A stretch of DNA of 64,000 nt from VRUE01 sp963712595 (GTDB taxonomy: Bacteria; Actinomycetota; Thermoleophilia; Solirubrobacterales; 70-9), in contig CAVQIM010000004.1 of assembly GCA_963712595.1 (NCBI GenBank), forward strand, positions 124,001 through 188,000, in the 5' to 3' direction. This document shows positions 34,781 to 45,082 of the stretch, piece after piece. The position numbers and the translations under genes were made by a program. Under the pieces are notes generated by a model. The model did no database searches. It saw only the letters and a program-made list of their open reading frames with translations, and had not been told where the DNA came from. Numbering within the stretch: the first letter of the stretch is position 1; each line of letters begins with the position of its first letter.

Positions 34781-35260
34781 GTGAGTCGCCAGTCCGTAAT
34801 CACCCCTGAGGGTCTTGAGAAGCTCAAGGAGGAGATAGATCATCTCTCCACAGTGAAGCGACGCGAGGTCGCCGAGCGGATCAAGGAGGCGCGCGAGTTC
34901 GGCGACATCTCCGAGAACGCCGAGTACGACGACGCCAAGAACGAGCAGGCCCTGCTCGAGCAGCGGATCGCCCAGCTCGAGGAGAGGCTCCGCCGCGCCA
35001 CCGTCATCGACGAGAAAGACCTGGGCACCGACGAGGTCAAGTTCGGCTCGATCGTCCACGTCAAGGACCAGAAGACCGGCGACTCGCAGAAATTTCAGAT
35101 CGTCGGCTCGACCGAGGCCGACCCGCTGGAGCACAAGCTCTCCAACGAGTCGCCGATCGGCAAAGCGTTGATTGGGCACAAGAGGAACGACGTGGTCACC
35201 GTCGAGGTCCCCAGGGGCCCGAAGAAGAAACTGAAGATTACGAAGATCGAGACGGTGTAG
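34781..35260 (+). CDS. greA: Transcription elongation factor GreA
   Basis: 159 residues, the family size. The coiled-coil domain (EGLEKLKEEIDHLSTVKRRE; EFGDISENAEYDDAKNEQAL with the acidic tip) occupies residues 1-75, and the FKBP-like C-terminal domain contains SPIGKALIGHKRNDVVTVEV. It rescues backtracked RNA polymerase by stimulating transcript cleavage. GTG start, with an AGGTCAGG-type leader. Confidence 0.95.
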   Translation: MSRQSVITPEGLEKLKEEIDHLSTVKRREVAERIKEAREFGDISENAEYDDAKNEQALLEQRIAQLEERLRRATVIDEKDLGTDEVKFGSIVHVKDQKTGDSQKFQIVGSTEADPLEHKLSNESPIGKALIGHKRNDVVTVEVPRGPKKKLKITKIETV

Positions 35261-35373
35261 AGCCGATCCCGGTAGGGGTTCCACTTAACTTTTTCGGTGG
35301 AACGGGTTGAGCTGGCGCCCGCTGCGCTCGGCGAAAAAGTACAAGACGTTCCACCCCTACCGGGATCGGCTCT
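35259..35373. repeat. Palindromic element family 1, copy B
   Basis: Perfect 21-bp arms (35259-35279, 35353-35373), the left one starting inside the greA stop codon. Inner pair CTTAACTTTTTCG ... CGAAAAAGTACAAGACG as in the other copies. Lies between greA and lysS. Confidence 0.87.
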
Positions 35374-35383
35374 TGGTGCTCGA

Positions 35384-35389
35384 TAGGCT
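35384..35389 (+). promoter_or_regulatory. -10 box of lysS (leaderless)
   Basis: TAGGCT, 9 nt before the ATG at 35399, directly after the palindrome. Confidence 0.5.
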
Positions 35390-35398
35390 CGCGCGTCA

Positions 35399-36877
35399 AT
35401 GAGCGAGGCGGAGCAGCCAGAACTTTCAGATGTCCTCCGTGACAGGAGGGAGAAGCTGGAGCGGTTGCGGGAGGCGGGGATCGATCCGTTTCCGCCGGAG
35501 TTCGCCGAACGCGAGGAGATCGGGGAGGTGCGGGCGGCTCATGAGGGGCTGGCGCCCGGGGTCGAGACCGAGTCGCGGCATCGTGTGGCTGGCCGGCTGG
35601 TTGGGCGGCGAGGCCACGGCAAGGCGTGCTTCCTCGACCTGCGCGACGGCAGCGGTCAGATCCAGCTGCACGCTCGCGAGGACCTGCTCGGCGAGGAGGC
35701 CTACCGGGTGCTGGTCGACCTCGACCTCGGCGACATCGTCGGCGTCGAGGGAACGGCGCTGGCGACGCGGCGCGGCGGCGAGCTCTCGCTGGCGATAGAC
35801 CACTGGCGACTGCTCGCCAAGAGCCTGCGACCGCCGCCCGACAAGTTCCACGGGCTCGAGGACGTCGAGACCCGCTACCGCCACCGCGAGCTCGACCTGA
35901 TCGCCAACGAGGAGAGCCGCCGCCTCTTCGGGCTGCGGGCGCGCGCCGTCAGCGAGGTTCGCCGCTGGCTCGACGATCGCGGCTTCGTCGAGGTCGAGAC
36001 GCCGGTCCTGCAGCCGCTCTACGGCGGCGCTCTCGCCCGTCCCTTCGTCACCCACCACAACGCGCTCGGCCGCGACCTCTACCTGCGCATCGCCACCGAG
36101 CTCTATCTCAAGCGCCTCGTCGTCGGCGGCATCGACCGCGTCTACGAGTTGGGCAAGGACTTTCGCAACGAGGGCGTCTCCCACAAGCACAACCCCGAGT
36201 TCACGATGCTCGAGTGGTACGAGGCCTGCGCCGACTACGAGGCCACCGCGCAGCGGGTCGAGACGATGGTCGCCGAGGTCGCCGAGCGGTTGCTCGGCAC
36301 GACCGAGGTGAGCCGCGGCGAGGTGACGATCGACTTTGCCCCGCCCTGGAAGCGGGTGACCCTGCGCGAGGCGATCCGCGAGCGCACCGGTATCGACATC
36401 GCCGAGCACCCGACCAGGGAGGCGCTGGCTGCGGCAATGGGGACGGAGGCCGAGGCCGAGGAGGGCTGGGGAAAGCTCGTGGACGGACTGCTCTCCAAGT
36501 CGGTCGAGCCGGAGCTGATCCAGCCGACCTTCGTCCTCGACTACCCGGTCGAGCTGTCGCCCTTCGCCAAGTCGCACCGCTCCGAGGAGGGTCTGGTCGA
36601 GCGCTTCGAGGCGTTCGCCGGCGGGATGGAGATCGCCAACGGGTTCACCGAGCTGAACGACCCCGACGAGCAGCGCCGCCGCTTCGAGCAGCAGGCCGTG
36701 GAGCTCGAGCGCGGCGACGAGGAGGCGCAGCCCTACGACGAGGATTTCGTCGCCGCGCTCGAACAGGGGATGCCGCCGACCGGGGGCGTGGGCATCGGGA
36801 TCGACCGCCTGGTGATGCTGCTGAGCGGCGCGCGAAGCGTCCGCGAGGTGGTCCTCTTCCCCGCCATGCGCTCCTGA
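35399..36877 (+). CDS. lysS: Lysyl-tRNA synthetase (class II)
   Basis: 492 residues. N-terminal OB-fold anticodon domain (VAGRLVGRRGHGKACFLDLR), then the class II core: motif 1 FVEVETPVLQPLYGGA, motif 2 VYELGKDFRNEG plus HNPEFTMLEWYEA, motif 3 GVGIGIDRLVMLLSG. It charges tRNA-Lys. The position after dus/greA and before clpC matches Bacillus. Confidence 0.97.
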   Translation: MSEAEQPELSDVLRDRREKLERLREAGIDPFPPEFAEREEIGEVRAAHEGLAPGVETESRHRVAGRLVGRRGHGKACFLDLRDGSGQIQLHAREDLLGEEAYRVLVDLDLGDIVGVEGTALATRRGGELSLAIDHWRLLAKSLRPPPDKFHGLEDVETRYRHRELDLIANEESRRLFGLRARAVSEVRRWLDDRGFVEVETPVLQPLYGGALARPFVTHHNALGRDLYLRIATELYLKRLVVGGIDRVYELGKDFRNEGVSHKHNPEFTMLEWYEACADYEATAQRVETMVAEVAERLLGTTEVSRGEVTIDFAPPWKRVTLREAIRERTGIDIAEHPTREALAAAMGTEAEAEEGWGKLVDGLLSKSVEPELIQPTFVLDYPVELSPFAKSHRSEEGLVERFEAFAGGMEIANGFTELNDPDEQRRRFEQQAVELERGDEEAQPYDEDFVAALEQGMPPTGGVGIGIDRLVMLLSGARSVREVVLFPAMRS

Positions 36878-36886
36878 ACCCACCGC

Positions 36887-36933
36887 TTCCGGTGCGCCTT
36901 ATGTGGTCAATGACCACATAAGGCGCACCGGAA
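36887..36933. repeat. 47-nt perfect palindrome after lysS (possible family 3 relative)
   Basis: Two perfect 23-nt arms (36887-36909, 36911-36933) around a single A. The centre TGTGGTCAATG also occurs in the family 3 copy at 18002. Probably the lysS terminator, though no T-tract follows. Confidence 0.75.
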
Positions 36934-37002
36934 AGCCGGCAAAAAGCCGCTCTGAGCGGATCTTTGGGGGCCGAGGCCGGTTGGGCGCTCTCGGTATCGT
37001 TT

Positions 37003-37087
37003 AAAGGGCACATGGGCACCTCCCGATAACCGAAGGGTGCCTCCGATACTTACTCGGCCGATCTGAGTTGAGTAGATAGAGAGACTT
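37003..37087 (+). promoter_or_regulatory. clpC upstream region with two dyads
   Basis: GGCACC...GGTGCC (about 37014-37041) and TACTC-N14-GAGTA (about 37050-37073) are inverted repeats between lysS and clpC, where stress regulators normally bind. Neither matches a CtsR or HAIR consensus well. Promoter not pinpointed. Confidence 0.3.
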
Positions 37088-39694
<2,607 letters not shown>

Positions 39695-39705
39695 GCCCGA
39701 CGAAC

Positions 39706-40839
39706 GTGCGCGAGCCTGGCCGGACCGCGATCGGGACCTGGAGCGGCGGGCGCTTCCTGCGCTTCGGCGAGACGATCGACGAGGAGCGGCTGGCGGGGCT
39801 GCTGCGCCCGGGGGGCGGCATCGACACCGTCCTCACCGCCGACACCTACGGCCAGGGCGAGGCCGACGCGCTGCTCGGCCGAGCCCTGGAGGGGGTGCCT
39901 CGCAGCTCCTATTCGTTGGTCGGGGCCGTCGGCCACGACTTCTACGAGGGTGAGCGCGACGGCCCGCGCGGTTTCCCCCGCTTCACCGACACGCGCCTGC
40001 GGGGCGAGGGCGAGTACGCGAGCTACCTGCAGATGGCGGCTGAGCGCAGCCTCGAGCGGCTCGGCGCCGAGCGCTTCGACCTGCTGCTGCTGCACAACCC
40101 AGACCGCATCGGCTATTCCAGCGAGGCCGTCTGGGACGGGATGGCGGCGCTGCGCGAGCAGGGGCTGACCGCGCAGATCGGCGTCGCCCCTGGACCCGCC
40201 AACGGCTTCACCCTCGACCTGATCGCCTGCCTGGAGCGCTTCGGCGAGCGGATCGACTGGGCGATGATCATCCTCAACCCTTTTGAGCCCTGGCCCGGCG
40301 AGCTTTGCCTCGCGGCCGCGGAGCGCCACGGCGTCAAGCTGATCACGCGTGTCGTCGACTACGGCGGCCTCTTCTGGGGCGACCTGGAGCCGGGGATGGA
40401 GCTGCCCCAGGGCGACCACCGCGCTTTCCGCCCGCAGGGCTGGATCGAGGCGGGTCTCGAGAAGCTCGACCGGACGGCGCCGATCCGTGAGCGGACCGGC
40501 CTTTCGTCGATGCACCTCGCCTGCCAGTGGAACCTCGCTCACCCCGCGGTCGAGTGCGTCGTGCCGACCCTGATCCAGGAGGCCGGACCGCAGGCGCGGT
40601 CGATCGAGGACAAGCGCTTGGAGCTGGCATCCCTCCCGGTCGAGAACCAGCTCACCGACGCCGACGTAGCCGAGATCCGCGCAATCGGCGACAACACAGG
40701 CTGCATGACCCTCAAGGGAGCCAACCCCCAGCACGAGGGCGAAGAACGCCCCGACCGCTGGCAGCTCAACGACGATCTCGCCGCCGTAGGCACCCGCTGG
40801 GGCATCGACCCCGCCCGCGATCTCGTCGCTTCCAGCTAG
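39706..40839 (+). CDS. Aldo/keto reductase family protein
   Basis: 377 residues. TIM-barrel AKR features: TVLTADTYGQGEADALLGRA (the catalytic Asp/Tyr region), LGAERFDLLLLHNPDRIGYS, LTAQIGVAPG and a C-terminal VECVVPTLIQEAG like the cofactor tail. Probably an NADPH-linked oxidoreductase; substrate unknown. GTG start 11 nt after clpC, so possibly read through from it. Followed by a 104-bp palindrome. Confidence 0.78.
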   Translation: MREPGRTAIGTWSGGRFLRFGETIDEERLAGLLRPGGGIDTVLTADTYGQGEADALLGRALEGVPRSSYSLVGAVGHDFYEGERDGPRGFPRFTDTRLRGEGEYASYLQMAAERSLERLGAERFDLLLLHNPDRIGYSSEAVWDGMAALREQGLTAQIGVAPGPANGFTLDLIACLERFGERIDWAMIILNPFEPWPGELCLAAAERHGVKLITRVVDYGGLFWGDLEPGMELPQGDHRAFRPQGWIEAGLEKLDRTAPIRERTGLSSMHLACQWNLAHPAVECVVPTLIQEAGPQARSIEDKRLELASLPVENQLTDADVAEIRAIGDNTGCMTLKGANPQHEGEERPDRWQLNDDLAAVGTRWGIDPARDLVASS

Positions 40840-40853
40840 CGGCGTCTGCCTCA

Positions 40854-40957
40854 GAGGCGTCGAGGGGCCCTCCTCCGGAGGCCGTTGCGCAGCAGATCGT
40901 CGCTGGCGATTCGGTTTGTGGATTCCAAGCCTCCAGAGGAGGGCCCCTCGACGCCTC
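40854..40957. repeat. Large palindromic element after the aldo/keto reductase
   Basis: 29-nt arms (40854-40882, 40929-40957), 28 of 29 complementary, around a 46-nt centre with no repeat in this window. The same architecture as families 1 and 2, but the core is unrelated. Lies between two + strand genes. Confidence 0.8.
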
Positions 40958-40985
40958 CGCCGTCACCGATAGCGTCGGGAAGTAG

Positions 40986-42428
40986 ATGATCAACGCGCAG
41001 AACCGCAGGTGGTGGACCCTGATCGGAGCCTGCTCGGGTCTCTTCATCCTGATGCTCGACTCGACCGTCGTCGCGCTCGCCCTCTCGTCGATCCGTGCCG
41101 ATCTAGGCGCCAGCGCGGCGGAGCTGCAGTGGATGATGAACGGCTACCTGCTGACGATCGCGGTGCTCGTCGTCACCGCGGGCAGGCTCGGCGACATGTT
41201 TGGGCGGAAGCGGGTTTTCGTCATCGGCATGGTGCTCTTCGGCGCTGGCTCGATCCTCTCGGGGGCCGCCCAGGGGGCCGAGATGCTGATAGGTGGCCGG
41301 GTCCTGCAGGGTGTCGGCGCGGCGCCGATGCTCTCGCTCTCGCTGGCGATCGTTTGCAATGCCTTTCCGGCCGACGAGCAGCCCCGAGCGCTGGGCATCT
41401 GGGCGGCGGTCTCCGCCGTCGCTTTGGCGATCGGGCCGGTCGTTGGCGGGGCGCTGATCGCACTCGACTGGCGCATGATCTTCTGGATCAACCTACCCGT
41501 GGTCGTCGTCGGGCTGGCGATCATCTCCGCGGCAGCGCCGGAGTCGACGGACCCGGGCGCGGGCAGGCACGTCGATCTGCCGGGGCTGCTTGCCCTGACC
41601 GTCGGTCTCGGCGCCGTGGTGCTGGCGATGGTCCAGTCGCGCGCCTGGCCCGCGAGCGTCACGGCCGGGCTGGCCGTTCTCGGCGTTCTTGGGCTGGCTG
41701 CTTTCGCCTCGATCGAGCGGCGGGTGCGCGAGCCGATCGTCGAATTCGCGCTTTTCCGCAACGGGCCCTACTTCGGTGCCAGCGCTGCTGCCTTCGCCGT
41801 CGTCGGCTCTTACTGGGCGGTGATGTTCTTCCAGCCGCAATACCTGCAGGACGTGCGGGGCCACTCGGCGATCCTCAGCGGGTTGCTGATCCTGCCGGTG
41901 ACGGTGCCGATGGTCTTCATCTCGCCCTTCTCCGGCCGCCTGATCGGTCGCTTCGGCGCTCGTGCGCTGATGACGGCCGGGATGCTCTTCGGCACCGCGG
42001 GCCTGGTCGTGCTCACCCAGATCGGCGCCGACAGCGCCTACGCGCTGCTGCTTCTCGGCTATCTGCTCTTCGGGATCGCGATCGGTCTCGTCTACGCGCC
42101 GATGTCGACCGCGGCGATGGCGGCGATGCCGGCGGAGAAGGTCGGGATCGCCTCCGGGGTGCTGGCGATGGACAGGATCGTCGCCGGCTCGCTGGCGCTG
42201 GCCGCGACCGGGGCCGCGTTCCACGCGCTGCAGGCCGGCGGCGACTCCTTTGCCAGCTCGGTCGCGGGCTCGACCTGGGTCGCGGTCGTCCTCTGCGCCG
42301 GCGGCACGGCCCTCACCTGGGCCTTCGTGCGCGATCCAGAGCGTCCTGGGCCCGACCCGTCGGTGGCTGGCGAACCGCATCCGGAGACTCTCCAACACCA
42401 CGTTCACCACCGCCGCTTCCACCTTTGA
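40986..42428 (+). CDS. MFS multidrug exporter, DHA2 (14-TM) type
   Basis: 480 residues, about 14 hydrophobic helices. Starts LIGACSGLFILMLDSTVVAL (motif with D in helix 1), ELQWMMNGYLLTIAVLVVTA, then GRLGDMFGRKRVF (motif A), RVLQGVGAAPMLSL and WRMIFWINLPVVV, as in EmrB/QacA drug-proton antiporters. Expected to export hydrophobic compounds. Its last residues are encoded by a family 3 palindrome. Confidence 0.88.
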   Translation: MINAQNRRWWTLIGACSGLFILMLDSTVVALALSSIRADLGASAAELQWMMNGYLLTIAVLVVTAGRLGDMFGRKRVFVIGMVLFGAGSILSGAAQGAEMLIGGRVLQGVGAAPMLSLSLAIVCNAFPADEQPRALGIWAAVSAVALAIGPVVGGALIALDWRMIFWINLPVVVVGLAIISAAAPESTDPGAGRHVDLPGLLALTVGLGAVVLAMVQSRAWPASVTAGLAVLGVLGLAAFASIERRVREPIVEFALFRNGPYFGASAAAFAVVGSYWAVMFFQPQYLQDVRGHSAILSGLLILPVTVPMVFISPFSGRLIGRFGARALMTAGMLFGTAGLVVLTQIGADSAYALLLLGYLLFGIAIGLVYAPMSTAAMAAMPAEKVGIASGVLAMDRIVAGSLALAATGAAFHALQAGGDSFASSVAGSTWVAVVLCAGGTALTWAFVRDPERPGPDPSVAGEPHPETLQHHVHHRRFHL

Positions 42429-42467
42429 TCGCACTCGGGTAGGGTCGAAGTCGGGAATTGCGGCGGT
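42409..42467. repeat. Palindromic element family 3, copy C
   Basis: Core 42425-42453 (TTGATCGCACTCGGGTAGGG then TCGAAGTCGG) aligns with the copies at 51599 and 18002. Outer arms ACCGCCGC (42409-42416) and GCGGCGGT (42460-42467) are different from theirs. Overlaps the 3' end of the MFS gene. Confidence 0.65.
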
Positions 42468-42483
42468 TGGGTGACGGGTTTCC

Positions 42484-42512
42484 TTGACAACGTCTAACCC
42501 GACCTGTCCACT
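42484..42512 (+). promoter_or_regulatory. disA: disA promoter (-35 TTGACA)
   Basis: Consensus TTGACA at 42484-42489; 17 bp downstream is TCCACT (42507-42512), with CACTAT as an alternative -10. Gives a leader of about 45-50 nt. Confidence 0.5.
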
Positions 42513-42525
42513 ATGGATTTCCCAC

Positions 42526-42547
42526 ACCGCATTCCAAAGCGGTTTTT
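42526..42547 (+). terminator. Possible attenuator in disA leader
   Basis: ACCGC (42526-42530) / GCGGT (42539-42543) hairpin followed by five T residues, located between the promoter and the disA start. The stem is only 5 bp. Confidence 0.35.
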
Positions 42548-42563
42548 GCCATCCTAGACAGCG

Positions 42564-43676
42564 ATGTCAGCGCTGCCTGGGGATGAGCTTCACGAGCTGT
42601 CGGAACGTCAAGATCCCCGGCTCTTGAGGGCTCTCGACGTCGTCGCGCCGGGCGGTGCCCTGCGCGAGGGCCTCGACAACATCGTCCACTCGCGCACCGG
42701 CGGCCTGATCGTCGTCGGCGATCCGGGGGACATCTCGCACCTTCTCTCGGGCGGGATCAAGCTCGACATCGACTACACGCCGGCGATGCTCTACCAGGTG
42801 GCGAAGATGGACGGGGCGATCGTGCTCAACGCCGAGGCGACCAAGATCGCCTGGGCCAACGTGCAGCTGATGCCCGACCCGACCATCCTCTCGGCCGAGA
42901 CCGGCACCCGCCACCGCACCGCCGAGCGCGTCTCCAAACAGACCGAGGCTCTGGTGATCGCGATCTCCCAGCGGCGCGACGTCGTCTCCCTCTACGTCGA
43001 GGGGACGAAGTACATCCTCCAGGACATCCCCGCCGTGCTGGCGAAGGCGAACCAGGGGCTGGCGACGCTGGACAAGTACCGCGCCCGGCTCGACCAGGTC
43101 TCCAACCGCCTCACCGTGCTCGAGTTCGAGGGCGGCGGCGTCCTCTACGACGCGCTCGCCGTCCTGCAGCGCGCCGAGCTCGTCACCCGGATGGCCGTCG
43201 AGGTCGAGCGCTACATCGTCGAGCTCGGCACCGAGGGGCGCCTGATCGAGATGCAGCTGGAGGAGACGATGGTCGGCGTCGCCGCCGACAAGACCGCGCT
43301 GATCCGCGACTACAGCGTCGAAGACTCCGAGGGGAACCTGGCCACCGTGGTGCAGTCGCTGGCGCGATTGCCGCACCAGGACGTGCTCGACTTCGGTCGC
43401 CTCGCCGAGCTGCTCGGCTACGACCGCAAGCTCAACACGCTCGACTTCCCGGTCGCCCCCCGCGGCTACCGCGTGCTCGGCCGCGTGCCGCGCATCCCCA
43501 AGCTTGTCGTCCAGAAGATCATCCATGAGCTGGGTGGGCTGGAGGAGGTACTCGCTGCCTCCGACGCCAACCTCGAGGCCGTAGACGGTGTTGGCTCGAC
43601 GAGGGCCAAGGACATCCGCGAGGGCCTGCGCAGGCTCCAGGAGGTCGATCTGGTTGACCGGTACCTACAGAGCTGA
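42564..43676 (+). CDS. disA: DNA integrity scanning protein / diadenylate cyclase DisA
   Basis: 370 residues. N-terminal DAC domain with the DGA motif (KMDGAIVLNAEA) and RHR motif (ETGTRHRTAERVS), which make c-di-AMP. Helical linker around 150-300. C-terminal helix-hairpin-helix DNA-binding domain (VDGVGSTRAKDIREGLRRLQ). It scans for branched DNA and lowers c-di-AMP when bound. It has a leader with TTGACA and a small hairpin. Placement after clpC is as in Bacillus (radA is absent here). Confidence 0.96.
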   Translation: MSALPGDELHELSERQDPRLLRALDVVAPGGALREGLDNIVHSRTGGLIVVGDPGDISHLLSGGIKLDIDYTPAMLYQVAKMDGAIVLNAEATKIAWANVQLMPDPTILSAETGTRHRTAERVSKQTEALVIAISQRRDVVSLYVEGTKYILQDIPAVLAKANQGLATLDKYRARLDQVSNRLTVLEFEGGGVLYDALAVLQRAELVTRMAVEVERYIVELGTEGRLIEMQLEETMVGVAADKTALIRDYSVEDSEGNLATVVQSLARLPHQDVLDFGRLAELLGYDRKLNTLDFPVAPRGYRVLGRVPRIPKLVVQKIIHELGGLEEVLAASDANLEAVDGVGSTRAKDIREGLRRLQEVDLVDRYLQS

Positions 43677-43702
43677 CGGCGATTGGCGCCGTCGGCACGA
43701 GA

Positions 43703-43719
43703 GAAAGGAGCACCCGATT
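43703..43719 (+). promoter_or_regulatory. carD: Ribosome binding site deciding carD start
   Basis: GAAAGGAG (43703-43710) is followed by 6 nt and ATT at 43717-43719. The in-frame ATG at 43741 has AGGAGG only 2 nt away, a poor distance. Confidence 0.55.
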
Positions 43720-44277
43720 TCTGAGCTAGTAGAGGAGGCCATGGAGGTGGACTTCGAAGCGGACGTCCCCTACGTCTGCGACTTCGAAGAGGGGGACAAG
43801 GTCGTCTACCCCCACCACGGTGCGGGCCTCGTGCTGAAGAAGGAGTCCCGGGAGTTGATGGGGGAGGAGCGGGAGTACCTGACGATCAAGATCCTCCACA
43901 ACGAACTCACGGTGATGGTTCCTTGTGAGAACGCGGGCGTCGCCGGCCTGCGACGGGTGATCGACGAGGTGGAAATCAAGAAGGTGACCAACGTCCTCAC
44001 CGATGACGTGTCGGAGATGCCGAAGAACTGGAACCGGCGCTTCAAGTACAACCGCGAGAAGATCAAGACCGGCGACGTGTTCGAGCTGGCCGAGGTCGTC
44101 CGCAACCTGGCGATTCGCGAGATGGAAAAGGGCCTTTCCACCGGCGAGAAGCAGATGTACACGCGGGCGAAGAAGATCCTCGCCTCGGAGTTCATGTACG
44201 CGCTCGACAAGGACGAGGAAGGCGCGGAGGAATACCTCGACGGGCTGCTGGAGGAGCGCTTCGCCGCCACGGCGTAG
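43717..44277 (+). CDS. carD: CarD-family RNA polymerase-binding regulator, apparent ATT start
   Basis: 186 residues from ATT 43717 (178 from ATG 43741). N-terminal RID/Tudor-like domain (FEEGDKVVYPHHGAGLVLKK; EREYLTIKILHNELTVMVP) binds the RNAP beta subunit. The C-terminal helical domain (MPKNWNRRFKYNREKIKTGD; KILASEFMYALDKD) contacts DNA upstream of -10 and stabilises open complexes. Since most promoters here have only a -10, CarD should matter for them. ATT is preferred because of the well-spaced GAAAGGAG; the ATG remains possible. Confidence 0.93.
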   Translation: MSELVEEAMEVDFEADVPYVCDFEEGDKVVYPHHGAGLVLKKESRELMGEEREYLTIKILHNELTVMVPCENAGVAGLRRVIDEVEIKKVTNVLTDDVSEMPKNWNRRFKYNREKIKTGDVFELAEVVRNLAIREMEKGLSTGEKQMYTRAKKILASEFMYALDKDEEGAEEYLDGLLEERFAATA

Positions 44278-44290
44278 CTCCGCAGCGTCC

Positions 44291-44950
44291 GTCACCGCGG
44301 TCATCGCGGCCGCCGGCTCCGGGGAGAGGCTCGGAGCCGGCGGCCCGAAGGCCTTCGTGCCGCTGGCCGGGAGGCCGATGGTCGAGTGGTCGATCGCGGC
44401 GTGCCGCGCCGCCCCTTCGGTGCGGTCGATCGTCGTCGCCTGTCCACCCGGGCACGTCCATGACCTTGCCGGTCACGATCTCGGCGTGGTCGACGGCGGG
44501 GCCACCCGCGCCCAATCGGTCTCGAATGCGCTGCAGGCGGTCGGCACTGAGCTGGTCGCGATCCATGACGCCGCCCGTCCGCTGGTGACGCCGGAGCTGA
44601 TCGAGGACGTGGTCTCGGCTCTGCTCGACGATCCCGAAGCCGATGGCGCGATCGCCGCGGTTCCGCTCACCGACACGATCAAGCAGGTCGTCGCCGGGGC
44701 GATCGATACGACGCTCGATCGGTCGCGGCTCTGGGCGGCGCAAACTCCGCAGGTCTTCCGAGTGGAAGCCCTGCGCCGGGCCCTCCCGAGCGACCTGGGG
44801 CAGGCGACCGCCACGGATGAGGCGATGCTGATCGAGGCTGCGGGGGGGAGGGTGCTGATCCACCCCTCGAGCGCCGGGAACCTGAAGGTGACGACGCCGC
44901 TCGACCTGAAGCTGGCCGAGCTCTTGCTCGCCGAGCGCTCAGCGCAGTAG
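44291..44950 (+). CDS. ispD: IspD (MEP cytidylyltransferase) without a recognisable start codon
   Basis: About 219 residues. TAVIAAAGSGERLGAGGPKA (CTP-binding loop), GRPMVEWSI, HDAARPLVTPELIEDVV, VPLTDTIKQV and AQTPQVFRVEAL identify IspD of the non-mevalonate isoprenoid pathway. Where Met is expected the codon is GTC (44291), 13 nt after the carD stop and in the +1 frame relative to carD. No ATG, GTG, TTG, CTG or ATT occurs in frame for nearly 290 nt upstream. Possibilities: a non-canonical start, frameshifting out of carD, or a sequence error. The coordinate of the start is therefore a convention. Confidence 0.85.
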   Translation, partial: VTAVIAAAGSGERLGAGGPKAFVPLAGRPMVEWSIAACRAAPSVRSIVVACPPGHVHDLAGHDLGVVDGGATRAQSVSNALQAVGTELVAIHDAARPLVTPELIEDVVSALLDDPEADGAIAAVPLTDTIKQVVAGAIDTTLDRSRLWAAQTPQVFRVEALRRALPSDLGQATATDEAMLIEAAGGRVLIHPSSAGNLKVTTPLDLKLAELLLAERSAQ

Positions 44951-45082
44951 CGCCCAGGCGAGGGCAGCCGCGAAGCAGAGCTGGCCCACTCCGAGGGCGA
45001 CGCCGAAGCTGATGGCACCGAGGGCGGCGGCGAGTGCGGTCCCCCCGGCGAAGGCGCCCAGCATGACTGCGAGCTGGCGCAT
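44939..45082 (-). CDS. 47-residue two-helix membrane protein
   Basis: Sequence begins MRQLAVMLGAFAGGTALAAA and ends LCFAAALAWALLR, giving two hydrophobic helices joined by a short turn. Its ATG shares the A of the TGA stop of the DUF389 gene (TGATG), a translational-coupling arrangement, so it is probably made with that protein and may be its small partner subunit. The 3' end overlaps ispD (convergent) by 12 nt. Confidence 0.6.
   Translation of the reverse strand: MRQLAVMLGAFAGGTALAAALGAISFGVALGVGQLCFAAALAWALLR

Noticed and set aside
44270..44291. Programmed +1 frameshift at the carD stop
   Set aside because: Kept only as one option under the ispD finding. The site GCG-TAG-C lacks the slippery CUU of prfB-type sites and has no upstream stimulating Shine-Dalgarno at the right distance.
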